Source: CAYTGM01 sp964437365
GTDB lineage: Bacteria; Sumerlaeota; Sumerlaeia; SLMS01
DNA length: 42,404 bases
Assembly: GCA_964437365.1 (NCBI GenBank)
Contig: CAYTGM010000035.1
Coordinates: 1-42,404, forward strand
Direction: 5' to 3'
Shown here: piece by piece, positions 1 to 7,528 of the stretch
Position numbering within the stretch: position 1 is the stretch's first letter
Layout: every line of letters starts with the position of its first letter
The notes under the pieces: model-generated
Databases searched by the model: none
Told to the model about the DNA's origin: nothing
The model's input: only the letters and a program-made list of their open reading frames with translations
Translations under genes and position numbers: made by a program

Positions 1-115
1 GTAACAAAAAGGCAGCATTACAATTGTTTCAAATACCTCGTTCTGGGACAGCCTCCGGCGTTCGGCGATCCCAGGGAATGAGCAACCTTTGGTCATGGGG
101 TTGATGTCTATGAGC

Positions 116-133
116 AAACCGTTGAAACGGTTT
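116..133. repeat. Short perfect hairpin AAACCGTT-GA-AACGGTTT
   Basis: AAACCGTT and AACGGTTT are perfect inverted arms around a 2-nt loop, followed on the plus strand by TTCTCG. The form resembles a small terminator, but no gene ends upstream of it in the window. It is more likely one module of the surrounding repeat mosaic. Confidence 0.5.
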
Positions 134-157
134 TCTCGTATATTTTCAATTCATGCA

Positions 158-177
158 CCTCAAGATAAATCTTGAGG
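158..177. repeat. Perfect 9-bp hairpin CCTCAAGAT-AA-ATCTTGAGG
   Basis: A perfect 9-bp stem with a 2-nt loop, CCTCAAGAT (158-166) and ATCTTGAGG (169-177). It is 25 bp from the preceding hairpin and has no run of T on either side, so it is more likely a repeat module than a terminator. Confidence 0.55.
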
Positions 178-804
178 CCTACGGTAAAGCCTCGCTCCGC
201 TCGGATGGGTTGATCCTTTGACTGATTTGCGTGAAGGTCCTCTCTGCGTCGCTGCGCCGCTGCGGGAGAGTTATATACTTCAACGGTTTCGTAGAGGACA
301 AAACGCATAGACATGATTTACATGATGAAGAAGAAGCGAGGATTCGTCGCTTTTTCTTGAGTTTCATCCTTCAGGTGTTCCTTCTAAATCCGTGTTCATC
401 CGCGTCCATCCGTGGTTTAAAATAAAGATCAGAGTTTCCTGTGTGCGCAGGGATGTGCTGCTGTGATGCCTGATGAATGCGACGTCGTAAGCGGTTGCAG
501 ATTGAAGCCTCTCACCGAATCATTCCTGTTTCAACTTTCATGTACGTTGCTTGTTAGTTGCTTTCGAATGCAGGTTTTAAGCAGGTAGCAAGCAAGTAGG
601 AAGCAGGTGTATTCAGATTCCTGCGGGCGCGAGAAGGTCGATGTTCCATTCGGAAAGATCAATATACACAGCGAAAGTGGAATAACATTGGTGAATATTG
701 ATCGGGAGGGACTGGGGCGTTGGACTCTTCCTGTGAGGAGATGAGGCGGAAACGGCGAGGTGTAAACGATTGCGAGGAATGGTCGGGGCGGGGTGGTTCT
801 CTCG

Positions 805-868
805 ATACTTTACCGCGTCGACACTCTCAGGTAAACTGAGCCGGTCATCGACCAGCGTTCCCAGGAGG
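805..868. repeat. 64-bp direct repeat, copy 1
   Basis: This 64-bp segment recurs exactly, as far as I can read, at 916-979. It begins ATACTTTACCGCG and ends CGTTCCCAGGAGG. The copy-to-copy distance is 111 bp. The intervening bases are not repeated, except for a third partial CGTTCCCAGG. Confidence 0.85.
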
Positions 869-915
869 AGACGACGTTGATGGGGCATCAACGTTCCCAG
901 GGGCTGATTCCCTCT

Positions 916-979
916 ATACTTTACCGCGTCGACACTCTCAGGTAAACTGAGCCGGTCATCGACCAGCGTTCCCAGGAGG
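916..979. repeat. 64-bp direct repeat, copy 2
   Basis: Second copy of the 64-bp segment at 805-868. Lack of divergence between the copies suggests a recent local duplication or continuing homogenisation. Confidence 0.85.
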
Positions 980-1133
980 GCTCCGAACAGGCCGGCGTCT
1001 GCGATCTTCGTTGCCACTCAAAATCGGACTGAATGATTCTTCTCTTGGGTTTCTAAACAGTCCAGTGGGATTAATAAGCTTCATACGCCCGCATTAGAAA
1101 AATTACCCAGGGAATTGTACGGTCGTTAAGCCT

Positions 1134-2657
1134 ATGACCCTTTCGAAATCACAGAAAATAGCGTTCTTTACAGGGTTCCTGGTCATCTTGAGCTGGTGCT
1201 TCGTGCGGTTTGCCTACAGTTCGATTACCGATGATGCCTATATTACCTTTGCCTACGCAAAAAATCTGGCGGAGGGGCATGGGTTTGTCTTCCAGCCGGG
1301 AAACGACGTCCTGTCTACGACCACTCCGATCTTTGCCCTGTTTGTCTTTGTCGGAATGCTGGTTGGTGTTCAACCCTGGGCCTGGGTGTTGGCCTGGGAC
1401 GTTGTCTTTCTATCGATCATTTCACTGATCATATACAGGTACTTGAAATTCTTTGATCTACAGAGCTATTTTCCTGCCATTCATGTGGTATTGCTGATAC
1501 TCGCCGGACAGGTCTTGCCGGTAGCAGGGATGGAAACCGGTCTGTATATGTGCTGTATCTTCTCGAGTTTATACTTCATGTCGCTTTCACTGCAACCCGG
1601 ATTAGAGGACAGGAGAAAGACATTCTTCATGATGCTCTTTGCTGTTCTGGCGGCGATTATTCGTCCAGATGGTCTTGTGACCTTCATGCTGGCGGGGATC
1701 GCCGTTGTCTATCTCTGGTTCAGAAATAGAAAATGTCTTTCTTTACTGACTTTCTCTCCCATTCTTCTTTTTCCGCTCTATGCACTTCTTGTCTATTCGT
1801 TGAGTGGACAATTGATTCCCCATTCGATGATTGCCAAGTCGATCCTTTCTCCCGTTTATACGTTCGATGAGCTTTTCATTGGAGGGTTGTACCTGTTTCT
1901 TCTAGACTTCTATCAGTTTCCAAACCTTGTAGTCATTACAGGCCTGTGCTTCCTGGTACTGATGGTTACAAAAAGGGAGGTCTTGCCAGTGGCTGCGTTT
2001 GTTGTCCTCTATACAGCCTTTATGGCAGCTGGCTCTGCTCCGAACTTCTTCTGGTACCTGACACCCTTGATTATTCCGACTGTTGTGTCTGGAGCTGTTG
2101 CTCTCTCTCTTCTTTCGAGATACATAATAAGTAAATTTCTTACTGGTAAACCCTATGAAAAGCAAGGGTCCTATGCCCGATCTTTACATCTAGTTCTGCT
2201 TCTCTTTCTTCTGATGCCTCAATTGAGAGCCTGCTTAACGCTAACACTTTTCAATAGTCAGGAGTGGCCAACCGTTCGAAGAGATCCTCATGGATTTAAA
2301 GAGTGTGTAGAGTTTATTGAAGATACAGATCAGAGTGGGGACTATGTGATCGGAAGTCATGAAGTTGGAACCCTGGGGTATTATTCACGCGGAACGATTT
2401 TTGACTTTCAAGGTATTGTAACCCCTGAGGCACTTCCACTTCTTGCAGAAGGCAACTGGCATGGTCTTTTGCTCTTGTCAGAGGCAGACTGGTTTGTTCA
2501 ACGACTTCCACAGAACAATTTTGATCCCATGATAAACAGCAATGCGAGGAGATTACAGCAGGCTGGTTTTGTTGAGCGCTTTCGGGCGCTGGATGAATAC
2601 GGTGGGTTCTATACGGTCGTTTTTCAAAGAAGTAAACCCCTTTTAACCAATAAATAG
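1134..2657 (+). CDS. GT-C-like polytopic membrane glycosyltransferase (putative)
   Basis: A 507-residue polytopic membrane protein with about ten hydrophobic segments between residues 8 and 365 and a soluble C-terminal part of about 130 residues. Near the N-terminus, TDDAYITFAYAKNLAEGHG followed by a proline- and threonine-rich turn is the first-loop acidic motif of a GT-C family. Mycobacterial AftB-like arabinosyltransferases have the comparable DDAFIT..Y..N...GHG motif. Such enzymes use polyprenyl-phosphate sugars and transfer them on the outer face of the inner membrane. The sugar and acceptor cannot be told from sequence. The ATG has only a weak upstream ribosome binding site, but no better start lies nearby. 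The gene converges on queE with a 9-bp gap. It could also be a non-enzymatic relative. Confidence 0.7.
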   Translation: MTLSKSQKIAFFTGFLVILSWCFVRFAYSSITDDAYITFAYAKNLAEGHGFVFQPGNDVLSTTTPIFALFVFVGMLVGVQPWAWVLAWDVVFLSIISLIIYRYLKFFDLQSYFPAIHVVLLILAGQVLPVAGMETGLYMCCIFSSLYFMSLSLQPGLEDRRKTFFMMLFAVLAAIIRPDGLVTFMLAGIAVVYLWFRNRKCLSLLTFSPILLFPLYALLVYSLSGQLIPHSMIAKSILSPVYTFDELFIGGLYLFLLDFYQFPNLVVITGLCFLVLMVTKREVLPVAAFVVLYTAFMAAGSAPNFFWYLTPLIIPTVVSGAVALSLLSRYIISKFLTGKPYEKQGSYARSLHLVLLLFLLMPQLRACLTLTLFNSQEWPTVRRDPHGFKECVEFIEDTDQSGDYVIGSHEVGTLGYYSRGTIFDFQGIVTPEALPLLAEGNWHGLLLLSEADWFVQRLPQNNFDPMINSNARRLQQAGFVERFRALDEYGGFYTVVFQRSKPLLTNK

Positions 2658-2666
2658 ACCGATCCC

Positions 2667-3308
2667 TTAGTCAATCCCCAGTACTTTATGCATTTGGATA
2701 CTGACGCGCCATTGGGGATGTTTCTTCGTATAGTCCAGAACTTTCTCAATGTTTTCCTGGGCGTTGTCACCATCCAGCGGCTGGAGGTAGTAGTGGTCAA
2801 AGTCTTGCTCAAGATAGACGGCAGGATCAAGATCCTCTTGTGGATAGACGAGCTTGAGCTCGTTGCCAGAGAGGAGGTTTTGTTCCGCTCGTGCTTTCGG
2901 GCTGACGCAGATCCAGTCGATTCCTTCTGGCGCGCGGCGCGTCCCGTTCGTCTCGACGGCAATCTCAAACCCTTCATCATGTAGAGCGTCGATGAGTCGT
3001 GGGTTGAGCTGAAGTAAAGGCTCGCCTCCTGTGCAGACAACATAGGGATTCTCGTCGGTGTCCGTACTGTCAAGCCAGCAGTTCTTGACGACTTCTGCGA
3101 GCTCTTTGGCGCAGGCGTAGTTCCCTCCGAGCGGACCATCGGTACGCAGGAAATCTGTATCACAGAACTGGCAGATGGCTTTGGCGCGATCTTCTTCTCT
3201 TCCCGACCACAAGTTACAGCCGGTGAAGCGCAGGAAGACAGCGGGCCGGCCGGCCTGGGCTCCCTCGCCTTGAATGGTGTAATAGATGGTCTTAACGCCG
3301 TAACTCAT
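2667..3308 (-). CDS. queE: 7-carboxy-7-deazaguanine synthase QueE
   Basis: A 213-residue radical SAM enzyme. It converts 6-carboxytetrahydropterin to 7-carboxy-7-deazaguanine in the queuosine and 7-deazaguanine pathway. Residues 11-16 show the family signature TIQGEG. The cluster-binding cysteines are spaced C-X14-C-X2-C (GCNLW, then ICQFCDTDF), the expanded loop known from proteobacterial QueE rather than the usual CX3CX2C. TGGEPLLQ near residue 93 is the SAM-binding GGEP element. The gene lies 12 bp downstream of queC on the same strand, so the pair is very probably one operon. queD and queF are not in the window. Confidence 0.95.
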   Translation of the reverse strand: MSYGVKTIYYTIQGEGAQAGRPAVFLRFTGCNLWSGREEDRAKAICQFCDTDFLRTDGPLGGNYACAKELAEVVKNCWLDSTDTDENPYVVCTGGEPLLQLNPRLIDALHDEGFEIAVETNGTRRAPEGIDWICVSPKARAEQNLLSGNELKLVYPQEDLDPAVYLEQDFDHYYLQPLDGDNAQENIEKVLDYTKKHPQWRVSIQMHKVLGID

Positions 3309-3320
3309 GAGAAATCTTTG

Positions 3321-4022
3321 CTATATATACCGGGTAGGATCCTGGATGCCCGCTTCTTCAAAGCCCTTCTTACGAAGAAGACAGGAATCACACTTGCCGC
3401 AAGCACTTCCATCGGGTGCCGGGTCGTAACAGGAGTGCGTGAGGGAATAATCAACACCCAGGTCTATACCACGCTGAATAATCTGAGCCTTGGTGAGATT
3501 GATGAGAGGTGTCACAATCTCGATCGGTGCTGTTCCTTCGACACCTGCTTTCGTTGCCAGGTTCGCCATCTTCTCAAAGGCGTGAATATATTCAGGTCGG
3601 CAGTCGGGGTAGCCGCTGTAGTCGAGCGCGTTGACTCCGATATAGATGGCTGATGCGTTCTGAACTTCGGCAAAGGCAAGTGCGTAAGAAAGAAAAATGG
3701 TGTTTCGTGCGGGAACGTAGGTGATGGGAATTTCGTCTCCGATATCGTCGACTGATTCATGTTTGGGAACGTCGATATTATCGGTGAGCGCGGAAGCTCC
3801 AAAGGAACGCAGGTCGATCTTCACATCCACGTGGTTCTTAATATTGAAGAATTTAATAAGCTGTTTGCAGGCTTCGAGCTCAACAACATGGCGCTGCTGG
3901 TAATCGAAGGTGATGGCAGACACGTCGTACCCGTTTGCTCTTGCAAGAGCAACGCAGGTGGCGGAGTCGAGTCCTCCGCTCAGTAGGACGATGGCTTTTT
4001 TCTTCTCTGACAAAACATTCAC
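3321..4022 (-). CDS. queC: 7-cyano-7-deazaguanine synthase QueC
   Basis: A 233-residue ATP-dependent enzyme that converts 7-carboxy-7-deazaguanine and ammonia to preQ0, the step after QueE. The N-terminal PP-loop LLSGGLDSAT is at about residues 13-22. DYQQRHVVELEAC follows, and the C-terminal zinc site C...CGKCDSC is intact near residues 198-216. The start used is GTG at 4022. The ribosome binding site is weak. The preceding 106 bp contain a possible stem with five-C and five-G arms (4042-4046, 4063-4067). I saw no recognisable preQ1 riboswitch. The gene precedes queE by 12 bp. Confidence 0.95.
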   Translation of the reverse strand: MNVLSEKKKAIVLLSGGLDSATCVALARANGYDVSAITFDYQQRHVVELEACKQLIKFFNIKNHVDVKIDLRSFGASALTDNIDVPKHESVDDIGDEIPITYVPARNTIFLSYALAFAEVQNASAIYIGVNALDYSGYPDCRPEYIHAFEKMANLATKAGVEGTAPIEIVTPLINLTKAQIIQRGIDLGVDYSLTHSCYDPAPDGSACGKCDSCLLRKKGFEEAGIQDPTRYI

Positions 4023-4128
4023 TCTAGTGGAAGAGGGTTGGCCCCCATGATTCGCACGTTACGGGGGAGGAGAGCTTGTGCCAGCAGGGTGCTTTCATGG
4101 CAAGGCTCAAATGCGAGGGATTTCTTCC

Positions 4129-5478
4129 TTAACGGGCAAAGGAGATAAATCGCGTGAGATCCCGGATAACTTTTTCGGGCACGTGAGCGATGAGAGAGAG
4201 CTCTGTCTGGGCATCTGCGGACTCGACCGGCAAAAGCCATCGTCCCAGCTCTGGATAACTGAGAGCACTGATGTTAGGTTTCTTGCGAAGAGGCCCCCAG
4301 CTTGTGTAATTCGACTCTTCAAGCATGTAATCATGTCCCCCCACAACAAAGAGAACCTTTCCCTTATAGGAAGTGAGAATGCGCTTTCCGTCGATCTGTT
4401 TGAGCTCTTTCCATGTGCCAGCAGGGGCATCATAGAGGCGGGCGCTTCCCGCGAGATAGTTTCCATGGTAGAGACCGAGGTTCCCCATGAACTCGGTGTA
4501 TTCTTCGGTGCCTTGAGGGATTTGAAAGAGACCTTCGCGTTCCTGCTGAGCAAGATAGAAGGAAATATCGTATTCCGCAGGAGTGGAGACAAGAATGACT
4601 CCCGAAAGCCTCGGAAACTGCTCTGCAACTTTGGTCGCAATTAGTCCTCCGGAACCAAATCCTAAAATATAGACACGCTTCTTATCGACCTTTGGATCGA
4701 GAGCGAGTCTTCTAAGGAATGCATCCAATAGTGGGATGACCTGCTCTTTCGTGCTTTGTTCGTAACGTAAATCAGGAGCAAAGACAGCGATGCGGTTTGT
4801 GGCGAGTCCAACAGCTATATCGCGATAAGGTTTGTTTGTTGCGGAGGGCCCTTCAGTAAAGGTATGTCCTCGGTCGGTAAGAAAAATAACGCAGGGATAA
4901 TTTCGATCGTAGTCCGATTCTGGAATGAAGGACGTCACTGGCAGCTGAGTTCCGCCGGCATTGAGAAGATCGCGCTTCTCTGTATAGGCATCGGAGTCGG
5001 CGTAGGCTGGAGGGACATAACTGTATGTTCTGGAGGAAGTCTGCTTCTTTGTTTCTCTTGAAGCGGGTCGAATGACGAATTGTTGAAGCAGGCCTTGAGG
5101 GTCATCGGTGCGCCAGGAAAGAACAAGTTCAACAAGGCTGTTGGTAAATTCCAGGGGAACAATCGCCGACCGCATGGCTGGTGATTGAAAGGTGTTATTG
5201 TACCTTGCGGCCTGTATATACTCAATCTCCCCACCACGGTTTCTGAGGGTTGTGAGATTAGAAGAAAGCTGCTGGGGAGAAAGGTTTTCTTTCAGCGATT
5301 CCGAAAATGATTTGGTGAGCTCTGAGTAATTCCCCTCAGTGAAGAGTCTGGCCAGACGTTCCGCATGCTGTCGTTCTGGAGGAGTGAGAATCTGCTGCCC
5401 ATAACCCTTCACCGTGACTCCTGCAATCAGGAAACAAAAAAGGCTGATACGGATCAGGATGACAGTCGACAGGTTCAT
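4129..5478 (-). CDS. Exported alpha/beta-hydrolase-like protein
   Basis: A 449-residue protein with a hydrophobic N-terminal signal (about residues 5-27). Residues about 33-140 form an alpha+beta region resembling the small DUF3887-type domain often placed before hydrolases. Residues about 165-449 look like an alpha/beta hydrolase. IFLTDRGHTF gives the early strand and oxyanion loop, GFGSGG is the nucleophile elbow with Ser, and VVGGHDYM may supply the acid. The catalytic His is not certain; IAHVPE near the C-terminus is a candidate. Substrate unknown. A strong AAGGA lies just before the ATG. It sits 36 bp downstream of the SPOR-like protein gene on the same strand, so the two are probably co-transcribed and act in the envelope. 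Confidence 0.7.
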   Translation of the reverse strand: MNLSTVILIRISLFCFLIAGVTVKGYGQQILTPPERQHAERLARLFTEGNYSELTKSFSESLKENLSPQQLSSNLTTLRNRGGEIEYIQAARYNNTFQSPAMRSAIVPLEFTNSLVELVLSWRTDDPQGLLQQFVIRPASRETKKQTSSRTYSYVPPAYADSDAYTEKRDLLNAGGTQLPVTSFIPESDYDRNYPCVIFLTDRGHTFTEGPSATNKPYRDIAVGLATNRIAVFAPDLRYEQSTKEQVIPLLDAFLRRLALDPKVDKKRVYILGFGSGGLIATKVAEQFPRLSGVILVSTPAEYDISFYLAQQEREGLFQIPQGTEEYTEFMGNLGLYHGNYLAGSARLYDAPAGTWKELKQIDGKRILTSYKGKVLFVVGGHDYMLEESNYTSWGPLRKKPNISALSYPELGRWLLPVESADAQTELSLIAHVPEKVIRDLTRFISFAR

Positions 5479-5514
5479 CGGTTTCCTTCATGAGATGGAG
5501 AGAAAGAGGTATCA

Positions 5515-6843
5515 TCAGCTCTCTGAATCAGAATCATCTTCTTCTGAGGGTGATTCGGAAAGTTCGACTTCAGGTTCTGAAGAATCTTCTGAGGATTCAG
5601 GAATTTCTTCCATGGCGGATTCGGCGAGTTTGTAAGGGTCGAGTTCTTTGAACCCATAGCGAAGAAAGTCATCACGTGAGATGTCCAGCTCCTCGATGCT
5701 TGTCAGAAGTTCTTTAACGGGCTCAGGGTCGTTGTAGCGCATGAGTGATCGCGCGAGCCATACTTTTGTATAGGCGATTGCTGCTGGGTTATCCTTCAAG
5801 CGATAGACCATGGCGCGTCCAATCTCCTCGACGCGATCCCAACGGCCCTCCCAGGCAAAGGATTGAAGATAGAACAGCTCAATGCGAGCAAGTAATTCTG
5901 TTTCTTCCTCTGGGCATATTTCATAAGCCTGACGGAGGCGGGCTCGAACATCTGGAATGGTCGGGCGGGGCGTACGGCGATCTTGAATCAGTTGAATCAT
6001 CAAGCCGGCCTGACGCAGAAGGTTCAGTGCTTTGCGTTTTTCGTCACTGTCGGGAGCATTAATCTCAGAAGTCGTGATGAGCCAGGCTCTGTGCCAGTCT
6101 TTCATATGACCGTATATCATCTGGAAGGCGACTTCTTCTGCTTTTTCTCTACCAGATGCCTGACTTGCATCCGCGAGCCAGTGGCCAGATGCAACTTGGG
6201 TCGAAAGGAACAGGAGAAGGTCGGGGCTGTCTTGAACGTCCCACAAAAACCGGATGGCATCCAGCGCACCGTCTATCATCTGAACATTTGGGTCTTTGAT
6301 ATCTTCTTCGAGCCAGCCCTTGGTCAGCTCGCGCACAGAAGTCTGAATTCCCCGTGGCATGGGTGGGGATTCTACAACGCGATCCTTGAGTTGCTTGATG
6401 TACTTGTCCGCTTTTGCAACCTGGCCGTCTTCCCAGCGCTCCAGACCGATATCATAAGGTTTGCTGAGGGGACCTGCGAACTCGATCACTTCCTCGGGTC
6501 GTTCAATTTCCAACAGCTTCGTGTCTGAAAGGTCCTGGTTTCTGATCTCCATCTCCGCGAAGTGGCCAGTGGATGGTGTATTAAAGTGACCGATCATGAC
6601 AGAGAGAGAGTTGTTTGATGGTGAATCCAGAATGAAGACTGGCGCCCAGCCTTCCTCTTTCAGTGCTTCAGCAACGGCATTGGCAAGGAGTGGTGAGGGA
6701 AAGCGGGCCACTTCCACCGAATACCAGCGAGTGGGCTCAGCTGGATAATCCTCCGCGGACCACTGTCCAGGAGGAGAGGCAGCATAGACTGCTGCGGAGG
6801 AGCTGACAAAAAGAAGCAATAGGAAGAATCTGCTGAAGCGCAT
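5515..6843 (-). CDS. Exported SPOR-like protein with acidic tail
   Basis: A 442-residue protein with a clear signal peptide (RFSRFFLLLLFVSSSAAVYA). Residues about 38-115 (RWYSVEVARFPSPLLANAVA, then a GHF element) resemble a SPOR-type peptidoglycan-binding fold. In such folds two strands pair around a sequence reading out aligned residues. The middle, about 130-405, is alpha-helical with a TPR-like look and no catalytic motif. The last 25 residues are almost only Ser, Glu, Asp and Pro, ending in a highly acidic tail. I do not recognise a named family. A periplasmic scaffold or cell-wall role is inference. Likely first gene of a pair with the hydrolase-like gene at 4129-5478. Confidence 0.6.
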   Translation of the reverse strand: MRFSRFFLLLLFVSSSAAVYAASPPGQWSAEDYPAEPTRWYSVEVARFPSPLLANAVAEALKEEGWAPVFILDSPSNNSLSVMIGHFNTPSTGHFAEMEIRNQDLSDTKLLEIERPEEVIEFAGPLSKPYDIGLERWEDGQVAKADKYIKQLKDRVVESPPMPRGIQTSVRELTKGWLEEDIKDPNVQMIDGALDAIRFLWDVQDSPDLLLFLSTQVASGHWLADASQASGREKAEEVAFQMIYGHMKDWHRAWLITTSEINAPDSDEKRKALNLLRQAGLMIQLIQDRRTPRPTIPDVRARLRQAYEICPEEETELLARIELFYLQSFAWEGRWDRVEEIGRAMVYRLKDNPAAIAYTKVWLARSLMRYNDPEPVKELLTSIEELDISRDDFLRYGFKELDPYKLAESAMEEIPESSEDSSEPEVELSESPSEEDDSDSES

Positions 6844-7030
6844 CGTTGATCACTTTCGGTCGGTCTTGGTCTTGCAACGTGGAAATCATGGCAAGTAGTC
6901 GAGGCAACGAAAAGCCAAAAGTTTCATGAGCTGCTGTTTATTATGTCCTTCAAGCCTCAACCGCGCAAAACAAGCCTTAAATAACTGACTATGAGACCTT
7001 CTGATTGGCTTGTTTGGAAAGATTGTTCCG

Positions 7031-7270
7031 ATGGACCAAAGAGATAAAGACCGGATTATTCAGATGGCATGGGAAGACCGAACGCCCTTCGATGCCATCG
7101 AGCTGCAGTTTGGCTTGAAAGAGAAGGATGTCATCAAGCTGATGCGTAGCAATTTGAAGCCATCGTCGTTCCGTCTGTGGAGAAGGCGTGTCACCGGCAG
7201 AAAGACAAAGCACTTGAATAAAAGAACCTTCGGGGTTGGTCGATTTAAGTCAAAAAATCAAAAGACGTGA
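7031..7270 (+). CDS. Small DUF2805 / TIGR03643-type protein
   Basis: About 79 residues, basic in its C-terminal half. DRIIQMAWEDRTPFDAIE, GLKEKDVIKLMR and LKPSSFRLWRRRVTGRKTKH match the small conserved family I know as TIGR03643/DUF2805. The first half has the form of a helix-turn-helix and the second half is rich in Arg and Lys, so nucleic acid binding is likely but unproven. I prefer ATG 7031 over the TTG at 7010 because GGAAA sits 10 bases before it. It converges on moaD with a 12-bp gap. Confidence 0.85.
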   Translation: MDQRDKDRIIQMAWEDRTPFDAIELQFGLKEKDVIKLMRSNLKPSSFRLWRRRVTGRKTKHLNKRTFGVGRFKSKNQKT

Positions 7271-7282
7271 AGTTTCCAGGAT

Positions 7283-7528
7283 TCAGCCGCCACTGACGGG
7301 TGGCAAGACGCCAATCTCATCGCCTTCGTTGATTACGTCGCTGTCTTCGGCCCATTCCTGATTGATCGAGTACAGCAGTGCTCCCGAAAACCTATCGAGG
7401 GCAGGGTATTCTCTGAGAAGAAGATCTCTAAGCTGACTGACAGTACAGGGTGTCTGTATATCAGTGATTTCGATGCTATTCTTACCGACCGCCTCTCGGG
7501 TTTGTGAAAAGAACAAAACCTTGATCAT
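7283..7528 (-). CDS. moaD: MoaD, molybdopterin synthase sulfur carrier subunit
   Basis: An 81-residue ubiquitin-fold protein ending in Gly-Gly (PPVSGG). The Gly-Gly tail is thiocarboxylated and donates sulfur to precursor Z in molybdopterin synthesis. MIKVLFFSQTREAVG and the E.GDEI.VLPPVSGG ending are typical of MoaD, and ThiS is less likely because of the PPVSGG ending. Its ATG overlaps the stop of the upstream response regulator (ATGA), indicating translational coupling. No other molybdenum cofactor gene is in the window, so its partners MoaE and MoeB must lie elsewhere. Confidence 0.9.
   Translation of the reverse strand: MIKVLFFSQTREAVGKNSIEITDIQTPCTVSQLRDLLLREYPALDRFSGALLYSINQEWAEDSDVINEGDEIGVLPPVSGG

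Larger units (their letters stand above)
1..420. repeat. Mosaic of short non-coding repeat modules
   Basis: I see no credible gene here. The stretch strings together short structured or low-complexity words. There is an imperfect hairpin with arms CTGGGA and TCCCAG (43-48, 69-74), a hairpin at 116-133 and another at 158-177. A CTGCGTCGCTGCGCCGCTGC word lies at about 244-263, and a triplicated ATCCG word (CATCCGCGTCCATCCGTGG) at about 397-415. From memory, words of this kind recur in intergenic DNA of many environmental bacterial genomes, notably PVC-type ones. That cannot be confirmed here. Open frames across the region are arginine- and serine-rich translations of the repeats and have no convincing start signals. 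Confidence 0.5.
421..1133. other. Gene-poor stretch with low-complexity and repeated DNA
   Basis: No gene could be supported. Positions about 570-608 hold a low-complexity stretch built from AAGCAGGT and AAGCAAGT words. Positions 805-979 hold a 64-bp direct repeat, listed separately. A minus-strand open frame over 613-1017 exists only because both repeat copies are open in the same frame. It reads as repeated peptide with no domain and no clear ribosome binding site. The word CGTTCCCAGG occurs three times between about 857 and 980, matching the last bases of each repeat copy plus one stray copy near 891. Confidence 0.5.

Noticed and set aside
231..425. 64-residue open frame over the left repeat mosaic
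   Set aside because: It is a translation of repeat words (CGTCGCTGCGCCGC and ATCCGCGTCCATCCG), not protein-like.
613..1017. 134-residue minus-strand open frame with a repeated peptide
   Set aside because: The peptide repeat simply reflects the 64-bp DNA repeat. There is no ribosome binding site and no domain, and it lies in a repeat-rich non-coding stretch.
4023..4128. preQ1 riboswitch before queC
   Set aside because: A C5/G5 stem is visible but none of the conserved preQ1 aptamer sequence could be recognised.
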